Origin: Sanderia malayensis
Lineage: Eukaryota > Cnidaria > Scyphozoa > Semaeostomeae > Pelagiidae
Direction of reading: 5' to 3'
DNA length: 64,000 bases
Assembly: GCA_013076295.1 (NCBI GenBank)
Contig: RQOL01000729.1
Coordinates: forward strand, 4,960,001-5,024,000
The notes beneath the pieces were generated by a model, which was given only the letters and a program-made list of their open reading frames with translations, made no database searches and was not told the DNA's origin. Shown piece after piece: positions 24,398 through 34,016 of the stretch (positions are counted from its first letter, which is position 1; the number at the start of each line of letters is the position of its first letter). The position numbers and the translations under genes are program-made.

Positions 24398-24649
24398 ATG
24401 CCTTTTCCTCTCGCCGCTCTTGCATTGGCAAAAACCGCTTTACCATTTCTTGCAAAAGCAATAGGAAAAGGTGCTCTGGGCGGACTTGCTAGTTTTGGAG
24501 TTGGAAAAGTCTTGGGTGGCAAGGGACGACCGTTTCGAGCGCCGGGGCGTCGACGTCCGCGAAGTCTAGGCGGCGGCGGGGGCGGCGGCAGACGTTTCTT
24601 GCGCAGAGCACATTTGGTAAGACGCCAACGACGACGACGACGGCGATGA
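24398..24649 (+). CDS. Amphipathic, Arg-rich virion-type peptide (83 aa)
   Basis: Residues 1-40 are a hydrophobic Gly/Ala-rich segment (LAKTALPFLAKAIGKGALGG) able to form a membrane-active helix. They are followed by Gly-rich and Arg-rich runs ending in RRQRRRRRR. The layout resembles adenovirus core/membrane-lytic peptides and small adintovirus virion proteins with the same hydrophobic-then-basic plan. A TATATATA run lies about 75 bases upstream (24324). The stop TGA overlaps the next gene's ATG in the sequence ATGA. A role in DNA condensation or membrane interaction is inferred, not shown. Confidence 0.65.
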   Translation: MPFPLAALALAKTALPFLAKAIGKGALGGLASFGVGKVLGGKGRPFRAPGRRRPRSLGGGGGGGRRFLRRAHLVRRQRRRRRR

Positions 24650-26256
24650 TTCAGCTGCCGACCAAAAAGAGTCGTCTTTTTGCAAACTTTCTCCGACGAG
24701 AAAAAAAATGGAAAAGAAAAAAAGCATTGCTATCCTCGCTCCTGAAGGGCAAGGGACGACTAACACGACAATTTGCAGCACCCACGTCAGACGCTGTTCG
24801 CGCTCTGGAACACAGCAATCGTGATCGACGACTGATTACCGAGCTCGGTGCAAACGGCGTCGATTTGAACATGGAAAATGTCCACCGTTACGTGGCTCCG
24901 TACGTGTCGGCCGAGCTCATCCACGCATTGTCTCGACAGTCTCGAGAACGACGTCGTCAAGTACTGATCAATTATTTTCGAGAACATTTCAAGGATCGCG
25001 TGCCGTCGCACATTGTTCGCGTTCTCGGACGGAAGCGGGTGCCTGCACCTGCTGCTGTTCTTGCCAGCAATGCTCGACGGCTGGCAACTCGAGACCACAA
25101 CCAACGACTGGCATTGGTTGGATCGCCTGGCTACCATCCACCGTCGGACGTCGACATTAGCATATCGCCGCGACACTCGCCACGCCCCCAACGCCGTGCG
25201 GCAGCTGCCATTGCACCTGATGCCTACTCTTTTCCACCCATTTCCGACGATGACGACGACAATGACAATCTACGACAACCGAGCCCGTTGCCCGATTTGG
25301 AACACGACAACGAAGCAGCAGTAGCAGCAGCGCGTGGACTTCTCGACCACCTCAATGTTAACAACAACAGCAACAGTAGCAGTAGCAGTGGTATACACAG
25401 TTTGGGAGGATTGTCAAACAGCGACAATTTCATACTTCGTACACCATCACCGGCGGCAAGAGACGAAGAAGCATCGCCTGCTCCTGCCGGTGCTTTAGTT
25501 ATACCGCCGCCAATAGACAACACCTCACCACCATCACTGCTCAATCTAACAGTCCCAAAGGCGTCGCCTGCTGTTGCTGTTGAAGAACAACAACAGCGCA
25601 ATATGGACGACCTACTCACTGCGCTGCGAGTGGCAAGCGCAGCTGCAGAATCGGCATCGAATTTAGAGCAACAACGACAGCAGTCGCCGACTCGTCCGGT
25701 TAACGTTGTAGTGCAACGCATCGACGATAGTAGTTCTGCTGCCACTAGAGAATTACTTCGAAACATCTCACCCTTGGTGGACAGCGACGGCAATCCGCAA
25801 GAACAACAGTTGACACGCCCAAAACCAATAACCACCCCATCACCTCCTTTACAAACGTCGACACCTCGAGCATCACCATCACCGGCGCAAGCTGCTGCTG
25901 CACCTGGCGCCCATTTTTTTCGACCCATTAGTCCCAACCCACCATCAGTAGCAGCAGCTACTGCTGCTGCTGCTGCTGCTTCATCACCGTCTCCGTCTTT
26001 TTCATCGTCGTCGTCGTCATCGTCATCACATTGTCATCGTCGTCGGCGACAACGTCGTTGTGAACAGCATGTCAATGACTTGCCTTTAATGGTAACGCAA
26101 TTGCAACGAGAACCTACCCGATTAAAAAATTGCCACAATCTATTTGGAATATTAGAACGCTTTTGTGCTACCCGAAAAACAGAACGATCGTTTTCGGACA
26201 CTATACGAAACATTTACCGAGTCGTCAATCGGGTCGGTATCGATTCCATATTATAA
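24646..26256 (+). CDS. Polinton Pro/Ser-rich protein (536 aa, intact), unknown function
   Basis: The ATG sits inside the preceding stop (ATGA, 24646-24649). Residues 1-150 are basic and predicted helical, with LFANFLRREKKWKRKKALLS, DAVRALEHSNRDRRLI and VSAELIHALSRQSRERRRQV. Residues 150-460 are low-complexity Pro/Ser/Ala-rich with Ala and Ser runs. The C-terminal 60 residues regain structure (CHNLFGILERFCATRK). Position and composition would suit a virion scaffold or core protein, but no family is recognised. The frame stays open for 1.6 kb beside many broken genes. Confidence 0.65.
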   Translation: MIQLPTKKSRLFANFLRREKKWKRKKALLSSLLKGKGRLTRQFAAPTSDAVRALEHSNRDRRLITELGANGVDLNMENVHRYVAPYVSAELIHALSRQSRERRRQVLINYFREHFKDRVPSHIVRVLGRKRVPAPAAVLASNARRLATRDHNQRLALVGSPGYHPPSDVDISISPRHSPRPQRRAAAAIAPDAYSFPPISDDDDDNDNLRQPSPLPDLEHDNEAAVAAARGLLDHLNVNNNSNSSSSSGIHSLGGLSNSDNFILRTPSPAARDEEASPAPAGALVIPPPIDNTSPPSLLNLTVPKASPAVAVEEQQQRNMDDLLTALRVASAAAESASNLEQQRQQSPTRPVNVVVQRIDDSSSAATRELLRNISPLVDSDGNPQEQQLTRPKPITTPSPPLQTSTPRASPSPAQAAAAPGAHFFRPISPNPPSVAAATAAAAAASSPSPSFSSSSSSSSSHCHRRRRQRRCEQHVNDLPLMVTQLQREPTRLKNCHNLFGILERFCATRKTERSFSDTIRNIYRVVNRVGIDSIL

Positions 26257-26282
26257 TACTTTAACTTGTACATATAATGCTC

Positions 26283-26463
26283 TATTGAATTTTTTGTTGC
26301 TGTATTGTATTTTTTGTTGCTCCATTGAATTTTTTGTTGTATCATTGAATTTTTGTTGTACCATTGAATTTTTTGTTGTATCATTGAATTTTTTTGTTGT
26401 ATCATTGAATTTTTTTGTTGTAGCATTGAATTTTTTGTTGTAGCATTGAATTTTTTGTTGCTG
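26283..26463 (+). repeat. 20-bp repeat array (about 9 units) upstream of a TATA box
   Basis: Units of CATTGAATTTTTTGTTGTAT with small changes. The same unit occurs as its reverse complement at 37060-37175 and 38310-38465, and in forward form at 62893-63066. A TCCTATAAAT box follows within about 15 bases. Confidence 0.9.
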
Positions 26464-26476
26464 TTGTGCTCTCATT

Positions 26477-26486
26477 CCTATAAATT
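26477..26486 (+). promoter_or_regulatory. TATA-type promoter element
   Basis: TCCTATAAAT lies directly after the 20-bp repeat array and 95 bases before ATG 26580. The identical TCCTATAAAT recurs at 37196 and 38486, and on the minus strand near 62875-62884, always next to the same array. This supports a real promoter. Confidence 0.7.
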
Positions 26487-26579
26487 CGAGCGTGAATCAA
26501 AAAACAAGCCTCATTCAGTTTTTGATTCCCGACCGCGTACACTGCTACCTACTATAATATAGTGCGTGAAAAGAACGTG

Positions 26580-27935
26580 ATGGCTACTACTATGAGAAAC
26601 AACGACGCTATCGTCTATTGTTATAACGAATGCTTCTCATCAAACCAAATGGTAAATAGTACAACATTGTACAATTACGTAATTCATTCCCTTAATTATT
26701 ATGTATCTATGTAACTATTTTTTTGTTTTATTTTAAATTGTAGATTCTTAACTATGGTGCCGCACAACGCTTTTTGTGTAAACGTCTACCGCTGGCTTAC
26801 GTGGACGAATTTTTTGAGCCAAGTGAAGAATTGCCCACAAATTCGCCTAGCGTTAAGTTTGCAGCGCGACAACACGAACGTCTGGCACAACTTTGAAGTA
26901 ACAAATGACAACACTCTCACGTTCCCATTGAAGACCCGCGGATTGTCGTTATCCAGTCTTTGCACAACAACAACTGCCAACAGCATTCAAGACTCTGCTT
27001 TGAGCAAACTCTTCTGCATAAAACCGCATCGCGCAGACTCTAACAAATGGCTCCTGCAGCCAGCCACTCACAACGACTGCAAAGAGTACATTGACGAACT
27101 ACCGAAAATACTCCGAATCAACAACAACGACAATGACAATCACGATGATGTTGATGATGATGATAATGATGATGATGATGATGGCAACAAAGACAAAACC
27201 GCCACCAATGATAATGATGATGATGATGATAACGAAACAGCCTTATCATCATCAACAACACTACCAACGTTACCCAAGTATCGCAACGTAGACGAAGAGT
27301 TCAGTTTAACAATGACGAAAATTCGGTTGCGAACAAAAGCCATGAAGAATCACAACAATGTACACAGGTACTTTAAAACTGCTCAGCAAATTGCTGACAT
27401 TTTCATTGGTTTTTATTCCTGCTGTGGCGACATGCTGCCCCCGTTTGCAACCCTATTCAAGGACAGCTCATGGATTGAAATCGTCCCACATCCGACCAAG
27501 GCGGATTTTTTTCACAATATCCAACTGGTGGGTACATTTCTTGCAACTACCAGTCCTATTAAATTGAATTCCTTCATACATTGGAAAACGCTGACAAAAT
27601 ACACAGAATTGGTGCCAGTAAAGGTGATTTGCAAATTCTGCAAATCGATATTTTCCTCAGCAGACGGTTCAGTGCACGATGCCTATTGCCAGGAATGCAT
27701 CAAACACCTATTTCAAAGCAAATTCGATTTGAAGAGTCGAAAGCAATATTTTAAAGAACAACAACAACAATCCGGATTTACAATCAGTTCCTTAGCGCTG
27801 CACGAAGAAGAGCAGCAGCAGCAGCAACAAGAAAACAGCAGAAAAAGATCCTCCCCTTTAACAGCTTTAGATCCCATATCAAAACCAATAACAAAGAAGC
27901 GCCATTTAAATTTTGATTCAACAGCTGACAATTGA
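26580..27935 (+). pseudogene. Polinton zinc-ribbon protein with a 5' intron, one frameshift
   Basis: Exon 1 (26580-26651, 24 codons, MATTMRNNDAIVYCYNECF...) ends at a GTAAAT donor. A 92-nt intron with a TATTTTAAATTGTAG acceptor leads to exon 2 at 26744. That frame continues to a TGA at 26894. The rest of the protein is in another frame to 27935, so one small indel near 26885 breaks it. The body has an Asn/Asp-rich tract (27120-27240), a conserved-looking domain (YFKTAQQIADIFIGFYSCCG) and a CKFC...CQEC zinc ribbon near the C-terminus, then a Gln/Lys-rich tail. Function unknown; a nucleic-acid-binding regulator is one possibility. Confidence 0.65.
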
Positions 27936-28059
27936 CATTTTTTTTGTTTTTACTATTGTACCTTTTTTTTCAAATGCTGTATTATTACTATTGTTCAAAA
28001 TCTTACGTCGTAGTCTGTTTGTTTGTTGTCTCCTGCACGCGCCGCATGCACACACACGG

Positions 28060-28257
28060 ATGCTCTGTAACGACATGCTGTTACTACTACTGCTTTTGGT
28101 ACTGCTCTTGCTGCCGCTGATGCTATTCATGTCACACTCTCTTGTTCGACAAACGACAATGACGATAACAACAATTACAAGCAAAAGCAACGACGAGCAA
28201 ACAAAAACGGAAATTCAACAAAGCGTATCGCACAGTTTCCAATTTCAATTTCAATGA
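28060..28257 (+). CDS. Possible small membrane-anchored protein (65 aa)
   Basis: From ATG 28060 the product has a Leu-rich membrane segment (MLLLLLLLVLLLLPLMLF), then a Thr/Ser-rich tail ending SFQFQFQ. No homologue is recognised. The open frame extends upstream to 27913, but an earlier start is less convincing. Composition could arise by chance from a CTN-rich tract. Confidence 0.35.
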   Translation: MLCNDMLLLLLLLVLLLLPLMLFMSHSLVRQTTMTITTITSKSNDEQTKTEIQQSVSHSFQFQFQ

Positions 28258-28353
28258 CATTAGAGAATACTACTTAACAGTTCGTTGTTTTTAATTTTCC
28301 TCTAGTTGCATTTAAATTTTTTCGTTTTCCACCATCACACATCCCACGTCACG

Positions 28354-28578
28354 ATGTCGTCTTTTGGTTCTCACGCGAATCATCACGAGGTATTGAAATA
28401 CAATCGCATAAAAACTCTGATGAGTTTCGGATCGTCTTCGGCACGCGTAAAAGCCGATCCGTACACGCCAAAACCACACAATCTCAACGAAGTTCTCAAC
28501 GGACACAGGCGTCTTGTAACATTCAAAACGAACACCGCTCATCGTCGTCGTCGTCGGCATGGCAAGAACAAACGATGA
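28354..28578 (+). CDS. Small basic Polinton protein (74 aa)
   Basis: Starts at ATG 28354 (TCACGATGTCG). It contains LKYNRIKTLMSFGSSSARVK and ends in an Arg/Lys tail (HRRRRRHGKNKR). It is the first of a run of short basic frames (28354, 28645, 28975, 29167). Small Arg/Lys-rich proteins in this position of virus-like elements are usually packaged with the DNA; this is inference from composition. Confidence 0.5.
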   Translation: MSSFGSHANHHEVLKYNRIKTLMSFGSSSARVKADPYTPKPHNLNEVLNGHRRLVTFKTNTAHRRRRRHGKNKR

Positions 28579-28644
28579 CATTCCGATTTTCAAAAAATAC
28601 TCGAAACTAATCGAATTCGCGACACTGCCGCACTGCCGCCGTAC

Positions 28645-28884
28645 ATGAAAGCGAGTATTTACGCGACGACTTTGCAACAGCACCAAAAACACCAACATCA
28701 CAAGAACTGGTCGCCGGCTGTTGGTTTCCACGCCAACCTACCCGGCGTGACGACGAAAAGCAACGTCTATCAAAACTACGGCAACGCAAAACAGATGGCC
28801 AAAATCAATCCGTTTGCCGTGGGGCGTCTCCGAAAGCCGATCTACTACGACTCGACGTACCATCTGCAAAACATTCTCGCCTAA
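28645..28884 (+). CDS. Small basic protein (79 aa)
   Basis: Starts MKASIYATTLQQHQ, is His/Gln-rich early, then carries NVYQNYGNAKQMAKINPFAVG and ends YHLQNILA. The same frame is open about 70 bases upstream with plausible protein (KILETNRIRDTAALPPY), preceded by a TGA at 28572, so the true start may be upstream and damaged. Function unknown. Confidence 0.45.
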   Translation: MKASIYATTLQQHQKHQHHKNWSPAVGFHANLPGVTTKSNVYQNYGNAKQMAKINPFAVGRLRKPIYYDSTYHLQNILA

Positions 28885-28974
28885 CAGATCGACGTTTCCG
28901 ACAGTGAACGTCTTGTATAATAATAATATACTACTACTACTAAGCAAAGCTCAATAATACTAAACAACAACAAC

Positions 28975-29160
28975 ATGTCAACGCCATTTAGCCCACGACG
29001 AGGAGTGCGCAGACGCTTGTTCAAAAAAAAGAAAAAACGTCACTACAAACACGTCGGTTTCTACGGCGAGAATCGACAGAACGCCTATCCCACAGGACCG
29101 GGATACAATTGGACCTTCCATCCGGCTCAACTGCAAAGTCAACTGCAAAACTTCACATGA
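28975..29160 (+). CDS. Small Arg/Lys-rich protein (61 aa)
   Basis: ATG follows an AACAACAACA leader. The N-terminal half is highly basic (PRRGVRRRLFKKKKKRHYKH) and the C-terminal half is aromatic and Gln-rich (YNWTFHPAQLQSQLQ). The composition resembles viral core proteins. No specific family is recognised. Confidence 0.5.
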   Translation: MSTPFSPRRGVRRRLFKKKKKRHYKHVGFYGENRQNAYPTGPGYNWTFHPAQLQSQLQNFT

Positions 29161-29166
29161 CTACCC

Positions 29167-29238
29167 ATGCCGGCACCGATAATTCGTCTGAAAAACGGAT
29201 TCAAGTACGTGCCTTATCCCAACGGATTTCAGCGTTGA
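29167..29238 (+). CDS. Possible 23-residue peptide
   Basis: A very short frame, MPAPIIRLKNGFKYVPY and six more residues, starts 7 bases after the preceding stop. It is listed because it continues the cluster of short basic frames. It could be the displaced C-terminus of the preceding protein. Confidence 0.2.
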   Translation: MPAPIIRLKNGFKYVPYPNGFQR

Positions 29239-29362
29239 TAAAAACAATTCCTTTTTTAACTATATATATTTAGACACACACGTATGTAAGTGAATCGGCT
29301 ATTATTATCAGAACAATCAGAGCAACTGCTTTTTTTTTGTCGCATTTTTTTCTTTTCGCATC

Positions 29363-30629
29363 ATGGCCACCGCAGCTTCGCCTCCGTCGTCGAAGAAGAA
29401 AAAAAAGGACGACGACGACGAAAATGCCAAGAGCAAAAAAACAAAACAACCAAACGCACGACAGACCGGTGCCTACTTAGGCAAATCCACGTTTGCCACT
29501 CATGCGGCAATGACTCCGCCTCTCACTCCACAAGCGACACCGGCAACAACACCGTCGACAGCAGGCAGCAGGAGCAGCCAGAGCAATTTGACACCGCACC
29601 ACGCCGGCACGTACAGCCATCCAGACGTTCCAGAAACACCTGCCCTCGTTGCAACAACACTACATCCACAAAAAGGTGACGGCAGCTCGCAAGAACGCCA
29701 ACAACCCGAACGAGTACAACCGACACATGATCGACGCGAACAAGTACCTCCGCGCACACGTCATGAACAGCAACGTCGATGCGCACATACAACGAAGTCT
29801 GTCGTTGCCGCTGCTCGAACAGACTCGCAAGCGACTGCAACAGTTGTCGCGCAACAAACAGCTCCTCTCCAAGCACCACGGCATCAACATGTACGAACAC
29901 CTGAAGAGCGACGGGACGACACAGCTGAACGTGCTGCGACGCGCCAAAAACAGCAAATACGACAATCTGGTCAACAATCCGCTCAATCTCTTGCAGCCGT
30001 TGCCACAAAGTTTGCACGACAGTCCGTTCCACGCGCAAATGCTGCAGTCGTTTCTCGGTCAACAGCCGCACATCCTTCGACACGACAGTAGTCGCGGCAC
30101 GCTGCAGGTGCTGCGCAAAACCGTGTCGCACAATCCGCACGCGAGCTCGTGCCTATTGCACTTTTTCACTCACGATCACGGCAACATCAGACAGCCGCCC
30201 GAGGGAACGCACGAACTGCTGCTGGCCCTGCAGATCGGCGCGACAATACCGCGAAGCAGCAGCAGCAGCAAGTCTCGTACACCAGCACGAGCAACAACAC
30301 CAGCACCACCGCCAACACCGACCAGCAGCGGCGGTTTTAGACGACGACAACAACAACAACTGCCTCCTACACCATCAACCAGTAGTAGTAGTAGTAGTAG
30401 TAGTAGTAGACCTTGGCCGTGGACATCGCCATCTTGGCTGCCGCCCACACCGGCAGCAACCGCTTCCACTCCGAAAATTTTGAAACCGACCACCCCACCG
30501 ACTCCTTCGCCCCAGATGCAAACACGCAAACGACGGCAGGAAACACAAATCAATGAAACTCCGAAAACCCACAAACAGCAGCAACAAAAGGAACTGCTCG
30601 AGTCGTCTTGCACGATCCGCGAAAAATGA
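29363..30629 (+). pseudogene. Polinton protein of unknown function, one frameshift
   Basis: ATG 29363 lies about 95 bases after a CTATATATATTT box (29263). The first frame gives a Lys/Asp-rich then Thr/Pro-rich N-terminus. A shift near 29640-29680 moves to the frame ending at 30629, which has a well-structured helical core (NKYLRAHVMNSNVDAHIQRS, LPLLEQTRKRLQQLSRNKQ, NLLQPLPQSLHDSPFHAQML). The last 130 residues are Pro/Ser-rich. The helical core suggests a structural or assembly protein. I cannot name the family. Confidence 0.5.
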
Positions 30630-30654
30630 AATGGAAAAAACAATCACATAAAAA

Positions 30655-31339
30655 ATGACGTTCCGCCGACCGAATGCAAAAATGTATACACTAAACGGTG
30701 GAGCGCCGATCGACAGCAGCAGAATGGACTATGCCAACAATAGTATCGATTTCGGTGGTGAAAACAACGCAAATGATGATGATGATCCCTATCACGACGA
30801 CGACGACGACGACAACGACGATGATAATGTCGACAATGCGCCACCAGCTGAAAAGAAACGAAAACGTCGCCGTCAAACACCATCTCAAAAACAACGCAAA
30901 AAAAAACACAAACAGCAGCAGTAGCAGCAGCAGCAGTAACAGCAGCAACGACGACCACGACGACGACGAAAATATTAACAAAACAGTCAAAAAACGTCAA
31001 CAGCAAAACAAACCAGTCAAAAAAAAACGACAGAACGTCAAAGCTGCTAACGAACAAGAACTTCTTCGAGAGCTCTACAGTCATTTCAAACGAAACAAAA
31101 AACAAACTCGTTTCGATCAAAAACTCCAAGATCTGCAATCGCGTCTCCACGACAACAACAGCAGCAAAAAAGCCATCGAAATCACCAAAGATGCACCGAG
31201 CGTAAAAATCTCCGGACAAGAGTACAAGAGTCTGAAAGACAACTACCAAAAACTCCACATCGTACGCTACATCATTAAGCAACTGAAACCATACATCAAA
31301 ATTCAATCCTCAAAAAAAAAAAATCGATCGCATAAATAA
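30655..31339 (+). pseudogene. Acidic-then-basic Polinton protein, one frameshift
   Basis: ATG 30655 opens an Asp-rich N-terminus (DDDDPYHDDDDDD) and a Lys/Arg/Gln-rich patch. A shift inside the CAG/AAC repeats (about 30905-30925) moves to the frame ending at 31339. That frame has the helical domain QELLRELYSHFKRNKKQTRF, VKISGQEYKSLKDNYQKLHI and a Lys-rich tail. The break coincides with a trinucleotide repeat, a likely slippage site. No family recognised. Confidence 0.5.
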
Positions 31340-31391
31340 TAAACAGTATTTTTTTTCGTTTCCCTCTTTTCATAAAAAAACAGTGCGCTAC

Positions 31392-32598
31392 ATGTCGTCA
31401 TCGGCGTTGTTCAACGAACTCAATCGCTACTACACAGACAGCAGTTTTCCGGGTGCCCTAGGAGGACTGCCCAACTTTTTCACACACGTCAAAAACTACC
31501 CGCCTTTCAGCGACTCACCTGGAAACAGCTGCAAGAATGGAAACGTCAACAGACCCTCTACACGAAATACAAACCGGTGCGCAAACGTTTCTTGCGTCGT
31601 CCCTACCGACTATTCGGTCCGAATCGAATGTGGGAAGTCGACCTGCTCGACATGTCCGAGTACGCGCGTCGCAGCAAGGGCGTTCACTTTCTGCTCGTCG
31701 TCGTCGACCAGTTCACGAAAAAGCTCTTCGTCGCGCCGTGCAAGAACAAGAGCCAAGGCGACGTGCTCGACCCGTTCCGCGACATCTTCGAACGTCAGAC
31801 CATGTCCCGACCGCGCATCGTCTACTCGGACAACGGCAAAGAATTTGTGAACAGCAGCCTGTCGCACTACCTGAAATCGATCAACATCGAGCACGCGACC
31901 ACCAACGACGCGTCCGTCAAAGGCGCCGTCGTCGAACGCGCGAATCAAACGCTGAAACGCAAACTCGTCAAGCTGGCCGCGCTGCACGGCGGCAAGTACC
32001 TGGAACACCTGCAAAACATCGTGGCCGGTCTGAACAACACCGTGCACGCGACGACACGACTCGCGCCCAACGCCGTCGATCCCGTCACCGTGAACACGGC
32101 GCGAATCAACATCGAAAAAAGCATCGTTCGACGACAAAAAGAAGCCACCGTCGGCAACCGTCTCTGGGATAAACAACAGCATCGTCCGCTGCTGCACGTC
32201 GGCGACTGGGTACACATTCGCAAGGAAAACAAGACCTTCCGCCGCGGCTTTCAACAGGGCTTCACTGACGAACTGTTTCAGGTGACAGATGTGAGACTTG
32301 CCGACCGTCTATAAAATTCAAGACCTGCGTCAGGAACCGGTCGTCGGCACATTCCAGTACCCCGAACTTGCGCATGTTGACTTTCCGGCCACGTTCAAAA
32401 TCACCGAATCGCGCATTCGCCAACGCACCGTCGTGGATCAGGACACCGGCCGTCGCACCCGCTGGGTGCAAATACGCATAGCCGAGTACTGGGACAGCCT
32501 TTGGTTGCCCGAACACGTGCTCACACAGCGCAGTCGCGAAGAGAAGAAACGTCACGAAATCTCCGCCACCACACTCTTGAAACAGCTGCTGCTCTCGC
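31392..32598 (+). pseudogene. INT: Retroviral-type integrase (Polinton INT), frameshifted
   Basis: ATG 31392 opens the N-terminal domain (FPGALGGLPNFF). A shift near 31505 leads to the core domain in another frame: WEVDLLDM (Asp at 31640), VYSDNGKEF (Asp at 31829) and GAVVERANQ (Glu at 31934), a D-D-E triad with 34 residues before the Glu. After HVGDWVHIRKENKTF, a SH3-like region, a second shift near 32290 joins a chromodomain-like end (RWVQIRIAEYWDSLWLPEHV). In Polintons this enzyme joins the terminal repeats to host DNA with 6-bp duplications. The catalytic residues are intact but the frame is not. Confidence 0.9.
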
Positions 32599-32601
32599 GA
32601 C

Positions 32602-33989
32602 ATGGCAGAAGAAACCGGTCTCGGGCAGAACGTCGACAAAACCTACTTCACCGCCGTGTCGTCGGGCGATCCCAACCACAACATCCTTTCACAAACGGAC
32701 AGTTTCGCCAAACAACCGTATGGCGACGTGCAATTCGATCCGCGTTTCACGTGGAACACCACACTCACGAACGCCTCGCTGACGCACACCGCCACCCTCG
32801 ACGTGCCGTTGAAACTCTGGTTCAAGCGCTTCTACTTGCGGAAAAACTCACCTCGACGAAGGGCAGCGCCTTCCAGAACGTCTACAAGGATTTGACCACG
32901 AAAAAATGGCTCCACCACCAGAACTACCCACGCGTCCTCGACGCCGCACCCCGCCTGCAACCGCATCCGTCCGTCGCCCACCGACTCGTGCACCAACACC
33001 AGATCGCCTATCCGACCGAACTGGAATCGTACCTCACACTGTGCTACACCGACTACCCGCGACCGTACAAAGAATACTACAGCATGTTCGCCGACGGCAA
33101 ACCACCCATCAAAACCTTTTCGATGTTCGGCATAAAAAAGAACACCAACGCCAGCATCGTGCACGACTGTTTCAACATTGTTGTACGCCGCAGCAATGCC
33201 GCAGACAGCAGCACCGATCGATTCACTCGCAACACGCCGTTCGGTTTAAGCGAAGGCGGCTACAAACAAATCATACGCATGTCCCGCAGCCTCGCCGACC
33301 TCGTCAACATCGACTCGTGGGAGTGGCGCGAATCGGCAGACTTTTTCCCCTACCGCCCGCCAACCGCAACAGCAACCGCAGACGATCTGATGCTCACGAA
33401 CTTCGGCACCGACACCTGGTTCAACGAATCTCGAGAATGCGCTCTCGTAAACGATCTTTTCAAACGTAGCGGTCACCACGCTCACTACATGCTGCAACCG
33501 GGCGGTGCCGACGGCGCAAAACTCAACTGGAGCCAAAGCTCGATAATCCTCAGAATACTCAAGAAAAGCTGGATCGACTTCGCACCGTACAATCCCAATC
33601 GATCGTCGAAAAAAACAAGAAAAAAAAACCTCTTCTCTCTGCCCCACCTCGAACGCAACATTGATCTGCTCACCGCCGCCCCGACCACCAACGACGACAA
33701 CGACGACGACTACGTGGACATTGCCATAACGACTCGCTTCGGACCGGTCATGTATCACAACGAGTCTGTCACGCAAACCGCCCACTTTGACGACAGTCAA
33801 AAACTCTACGACGATCCACGACTCTATCGCAGCCTGCCACTCGCGTGGGTGGTCACGAAACGCATAAAATCCTACATACTTCTCTGCATACTACCCAACG
33901 TCGTCGACGCCGTCGTCGTCACAAACGCAATCGCAGAGGCTTCTTCACGCGAAAATTGGGAATCCGCATTCCCGCCGGTGTCACCCTGA
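32602..33989 (+). pseudogene. Putative minor capsid (penton-like) protein, one frameshift
   Basis: ATG 32602 gives 85 residues with FTWNTTLTNASLTHTATLDV, beta-strand-like spacing. A shift near 32840-32860 moves to the frame running to 33989 (…PFGLSEGGYKQIIRM, FFPYRPPTA, FGPVMYHNESVTQTAHFDD). Combined length is about 460 codons. It sits directly upstream of the MCP and downstream of INT, where adintovirus-like elements carry the penton. The assignment rests on position, size and beta-rich character; I do not recognise a diagnostic motif. Confidence 0.5.
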
Positions 33990-34016
33990 ACACCGGTCTC
34001 TACTAACAGCAGCAGC

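Noticed and set aside
25224..25937. 237-aa minus-strand open frame
   Set aside because: Shadow of the Pro/Ser/Ala-rich plus-strand gene; composition follows the CAG/CTG repeats.
30644..31306. 220-aa minus-strand open frame rich in Val/Phe
   Set aside because: Antisense of the Asp/Lys-rich plus-strand gene; hydrophobic only because GAC and AAC runs are read in reverse.
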